The notes beneath the pieces are model-generated. The model was not told the DNA's origin, did no database searches, and was given only the letters and a program-made list of their open reading frames with translations. The position numbers and the translations under genes are program-made. Shown here piece after piece: positions 22,498-29,811 of a DNA stretch of 29,811 nt. Numbering within the stretch: the stretch's first letter is position 1; every line of letters begins with the position of its first letter. Location: assembly GCA_963922455.1 (NCBI GenBank), contig CAWUIO010000084.1, positions 1-29,811 of the forward strand, read 5' to 3'. The DNA is from CAWUIO01 sp963922455 (GTDB lineage Bacteria; Bacteroidota; Bacteroidia; Cytophagales; Microscillaceae).

Positions 22498-22947
22498 TTA
22501 TTCGCTTACTACGGCCGATTCTTTAACTGACTCGTCGTATTCGTCGGCAGTTTTGGCTACCATTTGTACGGCGGCTTGAAATTCATTCAAGTCTAGGTTG
22601 GCACCGGCCAAAGAGTAACTAAACACAGGCTGCCCTTCGAAGGTAAGGCCAAAACCACCAAATGGGATATTAGCGTTCATACGAAGAAGCTCATCCTTCA
22701 TTTCTTGAGTAAGTTGGGCTTCCTCATCTCCCAGGTAAGAATATACTTTCACCAATACATCTTGGCTGTGCCAGGGAAGCACTTGAACAGTAACCGTGAT
22801 GCTACCAAAGGTAAAAGTAAAAAAGTCATCTATTTTAACTATTTCATAATCGTGAAATAGTTCAGTCATATATTTTTCTACTTGTTGTTGCACGGAAGCT
22901 AGCAAAGACTCATTTACTCCGCTTTTAAGAACATTAAACTTAGGCAT
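22498..22947 (-). CDS. YbjN / type III secretion chaperone-like fold protein
   Basis: 149-residue soluble protein without signal peptide or membrane segment. The pattern of an N-terminal helix, a five-stranded sheet (DDFFTFTFGSITVTVQVLPW, DVLVKVYSYLG), the segment LRMNANIPFGGFGLTFEGQPVFSYSLAG, and a C-terminal helix fits the YbjN/CesT-like chaperone fold. Members of this fold bind peptides or partner proteins. It lies between pspA (42-base gap) and the GIDE-domain gene (26-base gap) on the same strand. A role as adaptor for PspA or the GIDE protein is an inference from this position. Confidence 0.7.
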   Translation of the reverse strand: MPKFNVLKSGVNESLLASVQQQVEKYMTELFHDYEIVKIDDFFTFTFGSITVTVQVLPWHSQDVLVKVYSYLGDEEAQLTQEMKDELLRMNANIPFGGFGLTFEGQPVFSYSLAGANLDLNEFQAAVQMVAKTADEYDESVKESAVVSE

Positions 22948-22989
22948 AAGCTTAGATTAGATAATTTTAGGTTGTGGAAAAAAATTAGA

Positions 22990-23664
22990 TTAACCGCCTT
23001 GATTCAATTTTTCGCGAAGACGGGCGAGATCGTCATCTACTTGGGTATTTTTTTCCAAGAGTTTGAAGTCATCGTTTACATTGTCCATGTTGTCTCCGGC
23101 CAATTCGGTATAGGCTTCGGCTTCTGCCTCTTTTTTCAAGATTTTTTCTTCCCACTTGTCAAATTTAGAGAAGCTGCTTCCAAAGTCGGTACTTCCTACT
23201 TGCTTAGCAATTTGCTTTTGAGCTTTGGCAGCTTGGCTACGGGCAACCAAAGTGCTTTCTTTCATGCGGGCCTCGTTCAACTTTTGCTTGAGCATGTCTA
23301 CCTGAGACTTGAGCTTTTGAGTTGTTTCGCTCGCTTGCTCGAACATGGCTTTGTACTGGTTGGCTTGCTGCTGGGCTTCATTTTTCTTAGACAAGGCTTT
23401 GCGGGCCAGGTCTTCATTGCCAGCATTGAGGGCTTGCATGGCTTTTTGCTCCCAATTTTCGGCCGCCTGTGAATGTTGCTTAAAATCTCTCTCCAATTTC
23501 TTTTCTTGGGCCATAGCAGTTGCTAGTCCAGAAGTAGCTTTGGCAATTGCTTCCTGCATTTCTACGACCATCTGTTTGATCATTTTCTCTGGATCTTCCA
23601 TTTTGTCCAGAGCATCGTTGACATTTGCTTTAAAAATGTCACTTATTCTTCCAAAGATACCCAT
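22990..23664 (-). CDS. pspA: PspA/IM30 family membrane-stress protein
   Basis: 224-residue member of the PspA/Vipp1 family, bacterial relatives of ESCRT-III that polymerise on and reshape the inner membrane when it is damaged. The amphipathic N-terminal helix and family hallmark are clear (MGIFGRISDIFKANVNDALDKMEDPEKMIKQMV, residues 1-33), followed by a long charged coiled coil (about 25-185). There is no Vipp1-type extra C-terminal helix. It is the first gene of the operon with the YbjN-like and GIDE-domain genes. No pspF, pspB or pspC is nearby, and no sigma-54 promoter was seen upstream, so control differs from E. coli. A TTTTCTT-A-AAGAAAA palindrome lies about 70 bases upstream. Confidence 0.93.
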   Translation of the reverse strand: MGIFGRISDIFKANVNDALDKMEDPEKMIKQMVVEMQEAIAKATSGLATAMAQEKKLERDFKQHSQAAENWEQKAMQALNAGNEDLARKALSKKNEAQQQANQYKAMFEQASETTQKLKSQVDMLKQKLNEARMKESTLVARSQAAKAQKQIAKQVGSTDFGSSFSKFDKWEEKILKKEAEAEAYTELAGDNMDNVNDDFKLLEKNTQVDDDLARLREKLNQGG

Positions 23665-23949
23665 ATTTAATTTTGTCTATTATGGTTAAAAATTGACTAA
23701 CGCTAAGAATTTTCTGTAATAATACAAAATATTTTTCTTAAAGAAAATGCCAAAATAAATTAATTGTTAGCTAAGATTCTGGAAATGAATCCCTTGGAGA
23801 AAGCGATTTTTCCCATCAAAATTGGGGGCAGGTAAGAAAAATTGACCAATAAGGCACTTAAAAGAAGAGAGGAGCCAGGAAGGATCGGTTTTGGACGCTG
23901 CCCCCCCATCCTCTCTATTGTCTGTTTACTCCCTCCTCCACTCCCAAGG
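23665..23949. other. Intergenic region between pspA and repeat copy 3
   Basis: No gene supported. The half next to pspA (23665-23760) is AT-rich and contains the palindrome 23733-23747. The other half becomes pyrimidine-rich toward 23920-23948 (CCTCTCT, CTCCCTCCTCCACTCCC), comparable with the CT tract that precedes repeat copy 1. A minus-strand open frame at 23760-24137 runs through the repeat and into asd and has no protein-like character. Confidence 0.5.
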
Positions 23950-24076
23950 CTGAGGGATAGAGCGGCCTGTTTGAGCTCGTGTGGGCCCAGCGGGAAAGGC
24001 AGCGAGTAGCGAAAGCCCGACCCCGGCGGCACACCTGCTCCTATCAATACAATAGTGTACCGCCGGGGGCAGCCCC
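23950..24076 (+). repeat. Dispersed structured repeat, copy 3 (127 bp)
   Basis: Starts CTGAGGGATAG and ends GGCAGCCCC. Its first ~75 bases are close to identical to copy 1, including the shared 20-mer at 23963-23982. The terminal hairpin has a perfect 9-bp stem, CCCCGGCGG (24021-24029) with CCGCCGGGG (24060-24068). It starts 17 bases past the asd stop, with the hairpin nearest to asd, as copy 2 is placed relative to pfkA. Confidence 0.85.
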
Positions 24077-24093
24077 TCCATCGCAAACATGAA

Positions 24094-25080
24094 TTAATAA
24101 AACTTTTTAAGCAGCAGCTCGGCAATCTGTACAGCATTGGTAGCGGCTCCTTTGCGTAAATTATCGGCCACGATCCATAGGTTTAAGGCCCGCTCATGGG
24201 ACTCATCGCGCCGGATACGGCCGACAAATACCTCATCCTTGCCGTGGGCAAATAAAGGCATTGGGTATTCGTTTTGTGCGGGGTTGTCTTGAACAATCAG
24301 TCCTGGGGTTTTCGCTAGGACCTGGCGTACTTCCTCAATCGTAAAGTCTTGGGCAAATTCCACGTTGACGGCCTCAGAATGGCCTCCCATCACGGGGAGC
24401 CTCACAGCGGTGGCCGTAAGGCGGATACGCTCATCTTGCATGATTTTCTGGGTTTCCCGCACCATTTTCATCTCTTCCCGGGTATAATCGTTGTCCAGAA
24501 AGACATCAATGTGGGGCAAGGCATTCAGGTCTATGGGGTGGGGGTAGACTTTTTGACCAGTCTTTCCCTCCCGTTCGGCCATCAATTGCTCCACGGCGTC
24601 CTTGCCCGTGCCCGTAACACTCTGGTAGGTGGACACCACGACTCGCTTAATTTGGTATTTTTGGTGTAAAGGGTTCAAAACCAATACCATCTGAATGGTA
24701 GAACAATTAGGATTGGCAATGATGTAATCACTTTCTTCCAGGAGATGGCCATTTACCTCAGGTACGATCAATTTATACTGGGGGTCCATGCGCCAGGCCG
24801 AAGAATTATCTACCACCCGGGTGCCGATTTGGGCAAACTGTGGGGCATACTCCTTGGATAAGGCGCTCCCCGCCGAAAACAAGGCGATGTCTGGACGAAG
24901 TTCTAAGGCTTTCTCGACCGTACAAACCGGATGGTCTTGGTCTAGATATCGTAGCGATTTACCTTGGGAACTCGCCGATGCCACAGGAATAAGCTCCTTA
25001 AGGGGAAAGCGGTGCTCTTCCAGTACACGTAATAACTCCCCTCCTACCAAACCGGTAGCTCCAACAATAGCAACTTTCAT
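24094..25080 (-). CDS. asd: Aspartate-semialdehyde dehydrogenase
   Basis: NADP-dependent reduction of aspartyl phosphate to aspartate semialdehyde (EC 1.2.1.11), the branch point to lysine, diaminopimelate, threonine and methionine. 328 residues, typical of the shorter ASADH form. The NADP-binding GATGLVGGELLRVL is at residues 7-20, the catalytic Cys126 lies in NPNCSTIQ, and the substrate-binding RLPVMGGHSE holds Arg227 and His234. It is divergently placed from the large secreted-protein gene, with a possible -7 site at 25135-25142. No other amino acid biosynthesis gene is adjacent. Confidence 0.96.
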   Translation of the reverse strand: MKVAIVGATGLVGGELLRVLEEHRFPLKELIPVASASSQGKSLRYLDQDHPVCTVEKALELRPDIALFSAGSALSKEYAPQFAQIGTRVVDNSSAWRMDPQYKLIVPEVNGHLLEESDYIIANPNCSTIQMVLVLNPLHQKYQIKRVVVSTYQSVTGTGKDAVEQLMAEREGKTGQKVYPHPIDLNALPHIDVFLDNDYTREEMKMVRETQKIMQDERIRLTATAVRLPVMGGHSEAVNVEFAQDFTIEEVRQVLAKTPGLIVQDNPAQNEYPMPLFAHGKDEVFVGRIRRDESHERALNLWIVADNLRKGAATNAVQIAELLLKKFY

Positions 25081-25134
25081 AATTTACAAATTGAGTGAAT
25101 GCACTATACACGTGATGAATGTTAAGGCGTTTTT

Positions 25135-25142
25135 CAAATATA
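25135..25142 (-). promoter_or_regulatory. Possible asd promoter -7 element
   Basis: Minus strand reads TATATTTG, an exact TAnnTTTG match, 55 bases before the asd ATG. No good TTG at -33 is visible; a GGAAA-T-TTTCC palindrome lies just upstream at 25146-25156. Confidence 0.35.
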
Positions 25143-25205
25143 AGCGGAAATTTTCCATTCTTATCCCTAGGTTTTAAATTGCAATCCGAATTCATAAACA
25201 AAGAC

Positions 25206-28200
25206 ATGCGCACAATCCTTCTCCTCGGACTATTTTTTGGCAGTACTTTTTTTATCCCGCTCAGGGCTCAGCTCAATGAAACCTTTTTGGATGGTGATTT
25301 TACCTCCAATCCCCGCTGGACCGGCGATGTAAGTGAATATGTCATTAACAACTCCAGACTGCAAAGTAATGGGCCCGGATCGTCTGGTGTCTTGAGTTTA
25401 TCCACCCCCAATACCCGGGTTGCCGATACCGAATGGCAATTTTTCCTAGACTTGGCCTTTAATCCTTCGGCCAGTAACCGGGTGCGGGTCTACTTAGTGG
25501 CCGACCGGGCCGACTTGGAAGATGAAAGTTTGCAAGGCTATTACGTGGAGATCGGAGAGTCATCCGGAGATCAAATTCGTTTTTTTCGTCAAGATGGCGC
25601 GTCCCGAACAGAGCTATTTGCTGGGCAAAGTGACATAACGGGTAACCTAGGCAATTTACGGGTGCAGGTGACCCGGGACAATTTGGGCAATTGGAATGTA
25701 GCGGCCGACTTAGCCGGTGGGACCAACTTTGTCTCCGAAGGGAGTTTTTTTACCGATAACACCTACACGCAAACCAGTCATTTTGGTTTGGTTACCTTTC
25801 ATACCTCTACCCGAAACGATGCCTTTTTTTACGATGATTTGATTATTCAAGAGAATTTACAGCCTACGCGGCTTATCGGGGCCCAAGTCTTAGGCCCCCA
25901 GGAGCTGCTACTCACCTTTAGCCGGGAGCTGAATGAAGCGAGCGCTCAAAATGTAGGCAATTATAGTTTTAGCCCTGACCTAGGTACGCCCACTCAAGCT
26001 ACCCCTTCGGCTAGCTCGCCCAATCAAGTCACTTTACAGCTAGCCAATCCGTTGGAGCGGGGTATTTCGTATACGCTCACCTTGAATAACCTTTTGGATA
26101 TCAATGGCAATGCCTTGGATGCTGCTTCGCTTATGACTTCCGTGCAGTTCACGCAAAGAAGTGTGGTCATTCATGAAATTCTGGCCGACCCGAGCCCGGT
26201 AGTAGCCTTGCCCGAGGCCGAGTTTGTAGAATTGTTTAATCCCAGTGCTCAGGCCATTCAGTTGGCGGGATGGAGTTTAGCCGGGGCCTCTTTGGATAGT
26301 TTTAATTTGGCTGCGGGGAGTTATTTGATCTTGTGTGCCCAAGCCGATACAGCATCTTTTCAAAGTTTTGGGGATGTTTTGGGGCTAAGCAGTTGGAACA
26401 CGTTAACTAATTCGGGCGAGGAGCTTACTTTGCTAGATGCAGAGGGCAATTCCGTAGACCGGGTCTTTTACCAATTGGCCTGGTATCAAGACGATCAAAA
26501 GGATGATGGAGGGTTTTCTTTAGAGCAAATCAACCCTGACTTTCCTTGTACGAGCGCCGATAATTGGCGGGCTTCCCAGGATATCAGCGGGGGTACCCCC
26601 GGGAGGCTGAACAGCATTGACAGCGATGCCTTGGATACAAGGCCACCCACCATCGCTCAGCTGAGCTTAAGCGATGCCACAAGCCTCCTAATTACGTTTA
26701 ACGAAACCATGGAAAGTGCCAGCTTGCTCAACCCAGCCAATTATCAAATCAGCCCTGACTTAAGCGTGGTATCGGCACAAAGCAATGCCCCCGAAAATAC
26801 CCAGGTAAGCCTAGGGCTCAATGCCCCCTCTCAAATCGGACAGATCTACCAGATTACCCTGAATAACATCAGGGACTGTTCCTCCAATACATTGCTGGAT
26901 AATCAAGCCAGCTTTGGCTTAGGGAACTCTCCGGGCTACCTTGACTTAACAATCAATGAAATTTTTGCCGACCCCGAAGGAAATGCGGCTCCACTGATCG
27001 GTCTACCTACGTTTGAATTTTTAGAAATTTACAATCGCTCCGATCGGGTATTGGATTTGCAAAATATCACCTTACAAGACGGGACAGGCGATGTTACCTT
27101 GCCTCAAGCTATCATTAGCCCACAAAGTTACCTGGTATTATGCGATGCGGAAGCGGTAAGTGCTTACAGTACTCTAAGTAGCAGCCCCGTGATCGGTTTG
27201 GCCGATTTTCCTAGCCTGAGCAATGGCGGGGAAACGCTCAGCTTACTCAATGCCCAAAACCAATTGATATTTTCTGTGACGTACTCTGACAGTTGGTACC
27301 AAAATTCTTCCAAAGCCGACGGAGCTTGGACCTTAGAAATGATTGACCCGGAAAATCCTTGTGGGGACCGCGAAAACTGGATTGCTTCGGTGGATGAAAA
27401 TGGCGGTACCCCCGGCGCAATCAACTCAGTAGACGCTAACAATCCCGATATGACGGCCCCTAGCCTTGTCCGGGCCGAAGCTATAAGTGCCCAGGTACTC
27501 CGGCTTAGCTTTAATGAAAAAATGGATGAAGCCAGCTTACTTAACGGAACCTACACCCTTGATCAAGGAATCACCGTGGATTCGGTCCGTCCGGAATTTC
27601 CCGATTTCACGCAGGTCTTCTTAGATTTGAGCCCAGCTTTGAGCCCCCAAGTGAGCTACACTATCCAAGTGGACAACCAAGGAGATTGTAGTGGGAATTT
27701 AATTTCCTCGGAGGCTAATACCCGAATTTTTGGCCTTGCTGAGCCAGCCGACTCGGGCAATATTCTTTTGAGCGAGCTCTTATTCAACCCCCGGACCGGA
27801 GGAAGTGATTTTGTGGAGTTATACAATGATTCGGACAAATTTGTCAATTTGAACCAATGGGAGTTGGCCAATCTAGATGATGGGATCCTGGCCAACCGGG
27901 TCATCCTAAGCGAGGAAGATTTTATTATGGCCCCTCAGAGCTATCTCGTACTTACGCCTAACCCGGACAATATTTTAAATGAATACTCTCTTTCGGCGGG
28001 GCAAGCGTTTTTAGAAGTTTCCTTGCCCAGTTTGCCAGATGATGAAGGCACCCTATTTTTAATCAACAGTCAGGCCGAGATTCAGGAACGATTTGACTAC
28101 ACCGATGATTTCCACTATGCCCTCCTCGATGACCGAGAAGGTGTTTCTTTGGAACGGATATCGTATGATTTGCCTACCAATTCCCCCAACAGTTGGCAGT

Positions 28201-28595
28201 CGGCCTCTACCCGTTCTGGGTTTGCTACTCCGGGGAGCCCTAATTCCCAAGAAATCCGTTTGGCCAGTGGGGAGAGCAAAGTAGAGATTTTACCGAAGGT
28301 ATTTACACCCAATGGGGACGGAATTGATGACTTTACTACCATTCAACTAAGTTTTGAGTCGAGTGGCTTCCAGGTGCAGGAGATCATTATTTTTGATAAG
28401 TTTGGGCGACGTATCCGCCGCTTGGTCCAGAATCAACTTTTGGGCAATGACCGTGTGAGTTATATTTGGGATGGTAGCGATGATCAGGGTGATCAAGTAC
28501 GCATGGGCTATTATGTGGCTTATATTGAGGTACTCGGTCTTAATGGACAAAATGAGGTCTTCAAAGAGTCCTTGGTGGTAGGAAAACAGTTCTAG
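25206..28595 (+). CDS. T9SS type B cargo protein with three lamin-tail-like domains
   Basis: 1129-residue secreted or surface protein. Residues 1-21 form a signal peptide (cleavage near LRA|Q). Domains in order: a lectin/laminin-G-like beta domain (about 23-220), then three pairs of an Ig-like (SbsA type) domain and a lamin-tail-like domain. The Ig-like parts are near 222-318, 479-573 and 748-845. The lamin-tail-like parts are near 319-468 (IHEILADPSP, EFVELFNPS), 578-741 (INEIFADPEG, EFLEIYNRS) and 853-1015 (LSELLFNPRTG, DFVELYNDS). The end (about 1027-1129: KVFTPNGDGIDDF ... IFDKFGRRI ... YIWDGSDDQGDQVRMGYYVAYIE) is the gliding-motility-associated C-terminal domain that targets type IX secretion. 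An earlier in-frame TTG is ignored because ATG 25206 begins the signal peptide. Ligand or activity is unknown; no catalytic motif was seen. Confidence 0.9.
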   Translation: MRTILLLGLFFGSTFFIPLRAQLNETFLDGDFTSNPRWTGDVSEYVINNSRLQSNGPGSSGVLSLSTPNTRVADTEWQFFLDLAFNPSASNRVRVYLVADRADLEDESLQGYYVEIGESSGDQIRFFRQDGASRTELFAGQSDITGNLGNLRVQVTRDNLGNWNVAADLAGGTNFVSEGSFFTDNTYTQTSHFGLVTFHTSTRNDAFFYDDLIIQENLQPTRLIGAQVLGPQELLLTFSRELNEASAQNVGNYSFSPDLGTPTQATPSASSPNQVTLQLANPLERGISYTLTLNNLLDINGNALDAASLMTSVQFTQRSVVIHEILADPSPVVALPEAEFVELFNPSAQAIQLAGWSLAGASLDSFNLAAGSYLILCAQADTASFQSFGDVLGLSSWNTLTNSGEELTLLDAEGNSVDRVFYQLAWYQDDQKDDGGFSLEQINPDFPCTSADNWRASQDISGGTPGRLNSIDSDALDTRPPTIAQLSLSDATSLLITFNETMESASLLNPANYQISPDLSVVSAQSNAPENTQVSLGLNAPSQIGQIYQITLNNIRDCSSNTLLDNQASFGLGNSPGYLDLTINEIFADPEGNAAPLIGLPTFEFLEIYNRSDRVLDLQNITLQDGTGDVTLPQAIISPQSYLVLCDAEAVSAYSTLSSSPVIGLADFPSLSNGGETLSLLNAQNQLIFSVTYSDSWYQNSSKADGAWTLEMIDPENPCGDRENWIASVDENGGTPGAINSVDANNPDMTAPSLVRAEAISAQVLRLSFNEKMDEASLLNGTYTLDQGITVDSVRPEFPDFTQVFLDLSPALSPQVSYTIQVDNQGDCSGNLISSEANTRIFGLAEPADSGNILLSELLFNPRTGGSDFVELYNDSDKFVNLNQWELANLDDGILANRVILSEEDFIMAPQSYLVLTPNPDNILNEYSLSAGQAFLEVSLPSLPDDEGTLFLINSQAEIQERFDYTDDFHYALLDDREGVSLERISYDLPTNSPNSWQSASTRSGFATPGSPNSQEIRLASGESKVEILPKVFTPNGDGIDDFTTIQLSFESSGFQVQEIIIFDKFGRRIRRLVQNQLLGNDRVSYIWDGSDDQGDQVRMGYYVAYIEVLGLNGQNEVFKESLVVGKQF

Positions 28596-28632
28596 AAAAC
28601 GCACGATTATACAATATTTCCTATTCTTGCAT

Positions 28633-28640
28633 TATTTTTG
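28633..28640 (+). promoter_or_regulatory. Possible -7 element for the exported YbjN-like gene
   Basis: TATTTTTG matches TAnnTTTG exactly and lies 35 bases before the ATG at 28675. No TTG at the -33 distance was found, so the call is weak. Confidence 0.3.
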
Positions 28641-28674
28641 ATGAAGTTTTCAAAAATTAACCGATCTATCTCCT

Positions 28675-29163
28675 ATGCTTAGGAAATTTACTAGCAACTT
28701 GTTCTACTTCTTGTTTTTCGTCTTGTTAAGCCCCCAGTTACACGCGCAATCCTTGGTTGACAGCCGTATCACGCAAAACCTGAATAACCTCAACTTCAAA
28801 TACGATGTCAAGGATGACGGAACCTTCCAGTTTACCATCCCCGTGGGCAAGCGGTCCCAGTTAATTTTTATCCACTCCAAAACCAGCACTTACGATAAAT
28901 TAGAAATTCGCGAGATTTACTCCGTAATTTATCAATCTACCATTCGTCCCAACGAAAACATGCTGGCCCAACTATTGACCGACAATGGGCAAAAGAAACT
29001 AGGTGCCTGGGAACTGATTTACGACGGCAATACCTATTTCATTGTATTTACCGTCAAAGTAGCTGCCAACTTGGATGAGTCGGATACGAAATCGGTCATA
29101 GATATCGTGGCCAGCTCGGCCGATGCCATGGAGTTGCAATTGTTTAATAGCGATGAGTGGTAA
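28675..29163 (+). CDS. Exported YbjN-like protein
   Basis: 162 residues. Residues 1-24 are a signal peptide (MLRKF start, hydrophobic core FYFLFFVLLS, cleavage near HA|Q). The mature part resembles the YbjN fold: an N-terminal helix, LNFKYDVKDDGTFQFTIP, RSQLIFIHSKTSTYDKLEIREIYSVIY, KLGAWELIYDGNTYFIVFTVKVAA, then a C-terminal helix ending ADAMELQLF. YbjN relatives are usually cytosolic, so an exported version is notable. It follows the T9SS cargo gene after 79 bases and could share its transcript or use the weak promoter at 28633. Function unknown. Confidence 0.75.
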   Translation: MLRKFTSNLFYFLFFVLLSPQLHAQSLVDSRITQNLNNLNFKYDVKDDGTFQFTIPVGKRSQLIFIHSKTSTYDKLEIREIYSVIYQSTIRPNENMLAQLLTDNGQKKLGAWELIYDGNTYFIVFTVKVAANLDESDTKSVIDIVASSADAMELQLFNSDEW

Positions 29164-29366
29164 GTTCCTGAATTTTCTAGCTTTTGAGGAAATTTGGGCC
29201 TACGTATTTTTTATTTACGTATGCGTTAAAACATCAATTTTGCTCTATTTTTCTTAATTTTCTGACATCGCAAGGGATAAGCCGCATAGATGATAACCCC
29301 AAGGGCCAAAAAATACTATATATATTATACCGAAGCCCAACGTTTAAACTATCAACCACTTTCCCT
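29164..29366. other. Intergenic region before the last gene
   Basis: AT-rich, with TACGTA repeated at 29202-29207 and 29216-29221 around an AT stretch. The frame of the last gene stays open back to 29184, but that extension has no conserved character and includes a poor low-complexity start, so I leave it non-coding. Confidence 0.4.
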
Positions 29367-29726
29367 ATGGCCCTTTACAAAACGCATTATGTATTAATTA
29401 CCTTTCATCCTGAAAGTGCTACTCTGAAGATAAAATGGAGATATAACCCTACTGCATTACAAATGAAATTGGGCTATACCCGGGTTCAACAAGTTTTGAA
29501 AAGATACGCGGTACAATCCATTGAAGACATTCAAACCGACTTAGACCAGGATGACTATTTAAAAATCCAGCACTGGCTTGTGGATCATTTTTTTCCGAAT
29601 GCCCAAGATAAGTTTATCCAATATCGTTTAAGTCCATCTCCATACATGGATTATTCTCCTTTGCAAAGCTTAAACTTTACAAAGCTCCAAATTGCTCCGC
29701 TGGCCCCTCAAGAAAAAGTACATTAA
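29367..29726 (+). CDS. Small soluble protein, possibly SpoIIAA/STAS-like
   Basis: 119 residues, no signal peptide or membrane segment. The layout (Y...I.F.P....L.I.W at the start, a helix with LGYTRVQQVLKRY, a variable middle with D-x-D-Q-D-D, then HWLVDHFFPNAQDKFIQYRLSP) loosely recalls the small SpoIIAA/STAS-like proteins of Bacteroidota, which have WxxxxFFP at a comparable place. I am not sure of the family and assign no function. ATG 29367 is preferred to the upstream ATG 29184, because the first 61 residues of the longer frame look like intergenic DNA. It may share a transcript with the gene ending at 29163, though 203 bases separate them. Confidence 0.6.
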   Translation: MALYKTHYVLITFHPESATLKIKWRYNPTALQMKLGYTRVQQVLKRYAVQSIEDIQTDLDQDDYLKIQHWLVDHFFPNAQDKFIQYRLSPSPYMDYSPLQSLNFTKLQIAPLAPQEKVH

Positions 29727-29748
29727 AATCTTGTGAAGAAAAGGAATT

Positions 29749-29759
29749 GGGGCTTCCCC
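29749..29759 (-). repeat. Possible remnant of the dispersed repeat
   Basis: GGGGCTTCCCC is an exact reverse complement of the last 11 bases of copy 1 (463-473) and lies 23 bases past a stop codon, the same placement and orientation as copies 2 and 3. The AGGGAT end is not present before the window stops, so this is either a decayed or a cut-off copy, or chance. Confidence 0.3.
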
Positions 29760-29811
29760 TAGGCCGTGCAAAAAATTAAAAAAATGGTCTCCAATTTTGA
29801 TGCTATTTTTT

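Noticed and set aside
23665..23760. Sigma-54 promoter for pspA
   Set aside because: A TTGGCA is present on the minus strand, but no GC-containing -12 element lies at the required distance.
23760..24137. Minus-strand 125-residue open frame
   Set aside because: It runs through dispersed repeat copy 3 and into the 3' end of asd in another frame, with a Pro/Gly/Ser/Leu-rich composition.
1..29811. tRNA, rRNA, riboswitch or insertion sequence
   Set aside because: No T-loop GGTTCGAAT-type block, rRNA segment, known riboswitch core, transposase frame or long terminal inverted repeats were found on either strand by reading.

Overview
The window comes from a member of the Bacteroidota. Several things point there: a type B gliding-motility/T9SS C-terminal sorting domain on a large secreted protein; the gene order of the ribosomal S10-spc-alpha cluster with secY-map-infA-rpmJ inside it; a short zinc-free L36; almost no Shine-Dalgarno sites; and promoter-like sites of the TTG / TAnnTTTG type. 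A closer placement (a Saprospiria- or Cytophagia-like lineage) is only an impression.

Layout. Positions 1-100 are not genomic: a poly-C/poly-T run and an Illumina i7 adapter mark an untrimmed contig end. Positions 101-480 are low-complexity and repetitive, with a CT-rich tract, a 7-nt periodic repeat and one copy of a ~130 bp dispersed structured repeat. On the plus strand, 616-1967 is a ferredoxin-NADP reductase/2Fe-2S ferredoxin pair, followed by a terminator. At 2083-3012 lies an exported SSGS-repeat beta-strand protein. asnS (3103-4536) is on the minus strand.

Positions 4637-19619 form one long minus-strand run of 29 translation genes, read right to left: rplC, rplD, rplW, rplB, rpsS, rplV, rpsC, rplP, rpmC, rpsQ, rplN, rplX, rplE, rpsN, rpsH, rplF, rplR, rpsE, rpmD, rplO, secY, map, infA, rpmJ, rpsM, rpsK, rpsD, rpoA, rplQ. 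It has a consensus Bacteroidota promoter at 19716-19746. A terminator-like hairpin in the 5' leader (19655-19676) suggests attenuation. A strong palindromic terminator follows rplQ (4564-4601). rpsJ, normally the first gene, is absent.

Positions 19850-22471 hold a small membrane protein gene (minus), pfkA (plus) and a second dispersed repeat. Positions 21680-23664 are a three-gene minus-strand operon: PspA/IM30 (an ESCRT-III relative), a YbjN/CesT-like chaperone-fold protein, and a GIDE-domain protein with two membrane segments and no RING. This looks like a membrane-maintenance module and is the most interesting functional unit here. A third dispersed repeat lies just downstream of asd (24094-25080). 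The right end is on the plus strand: a 1129-residue T9SS cargo protein with three lamin-tail-like domains, a second YbjN-like protein that is exported, and a small SpoIIAA/STAS-like protein of unknown role. No tRNA, rRNA, CRISPR array or insertion sequence was seen.
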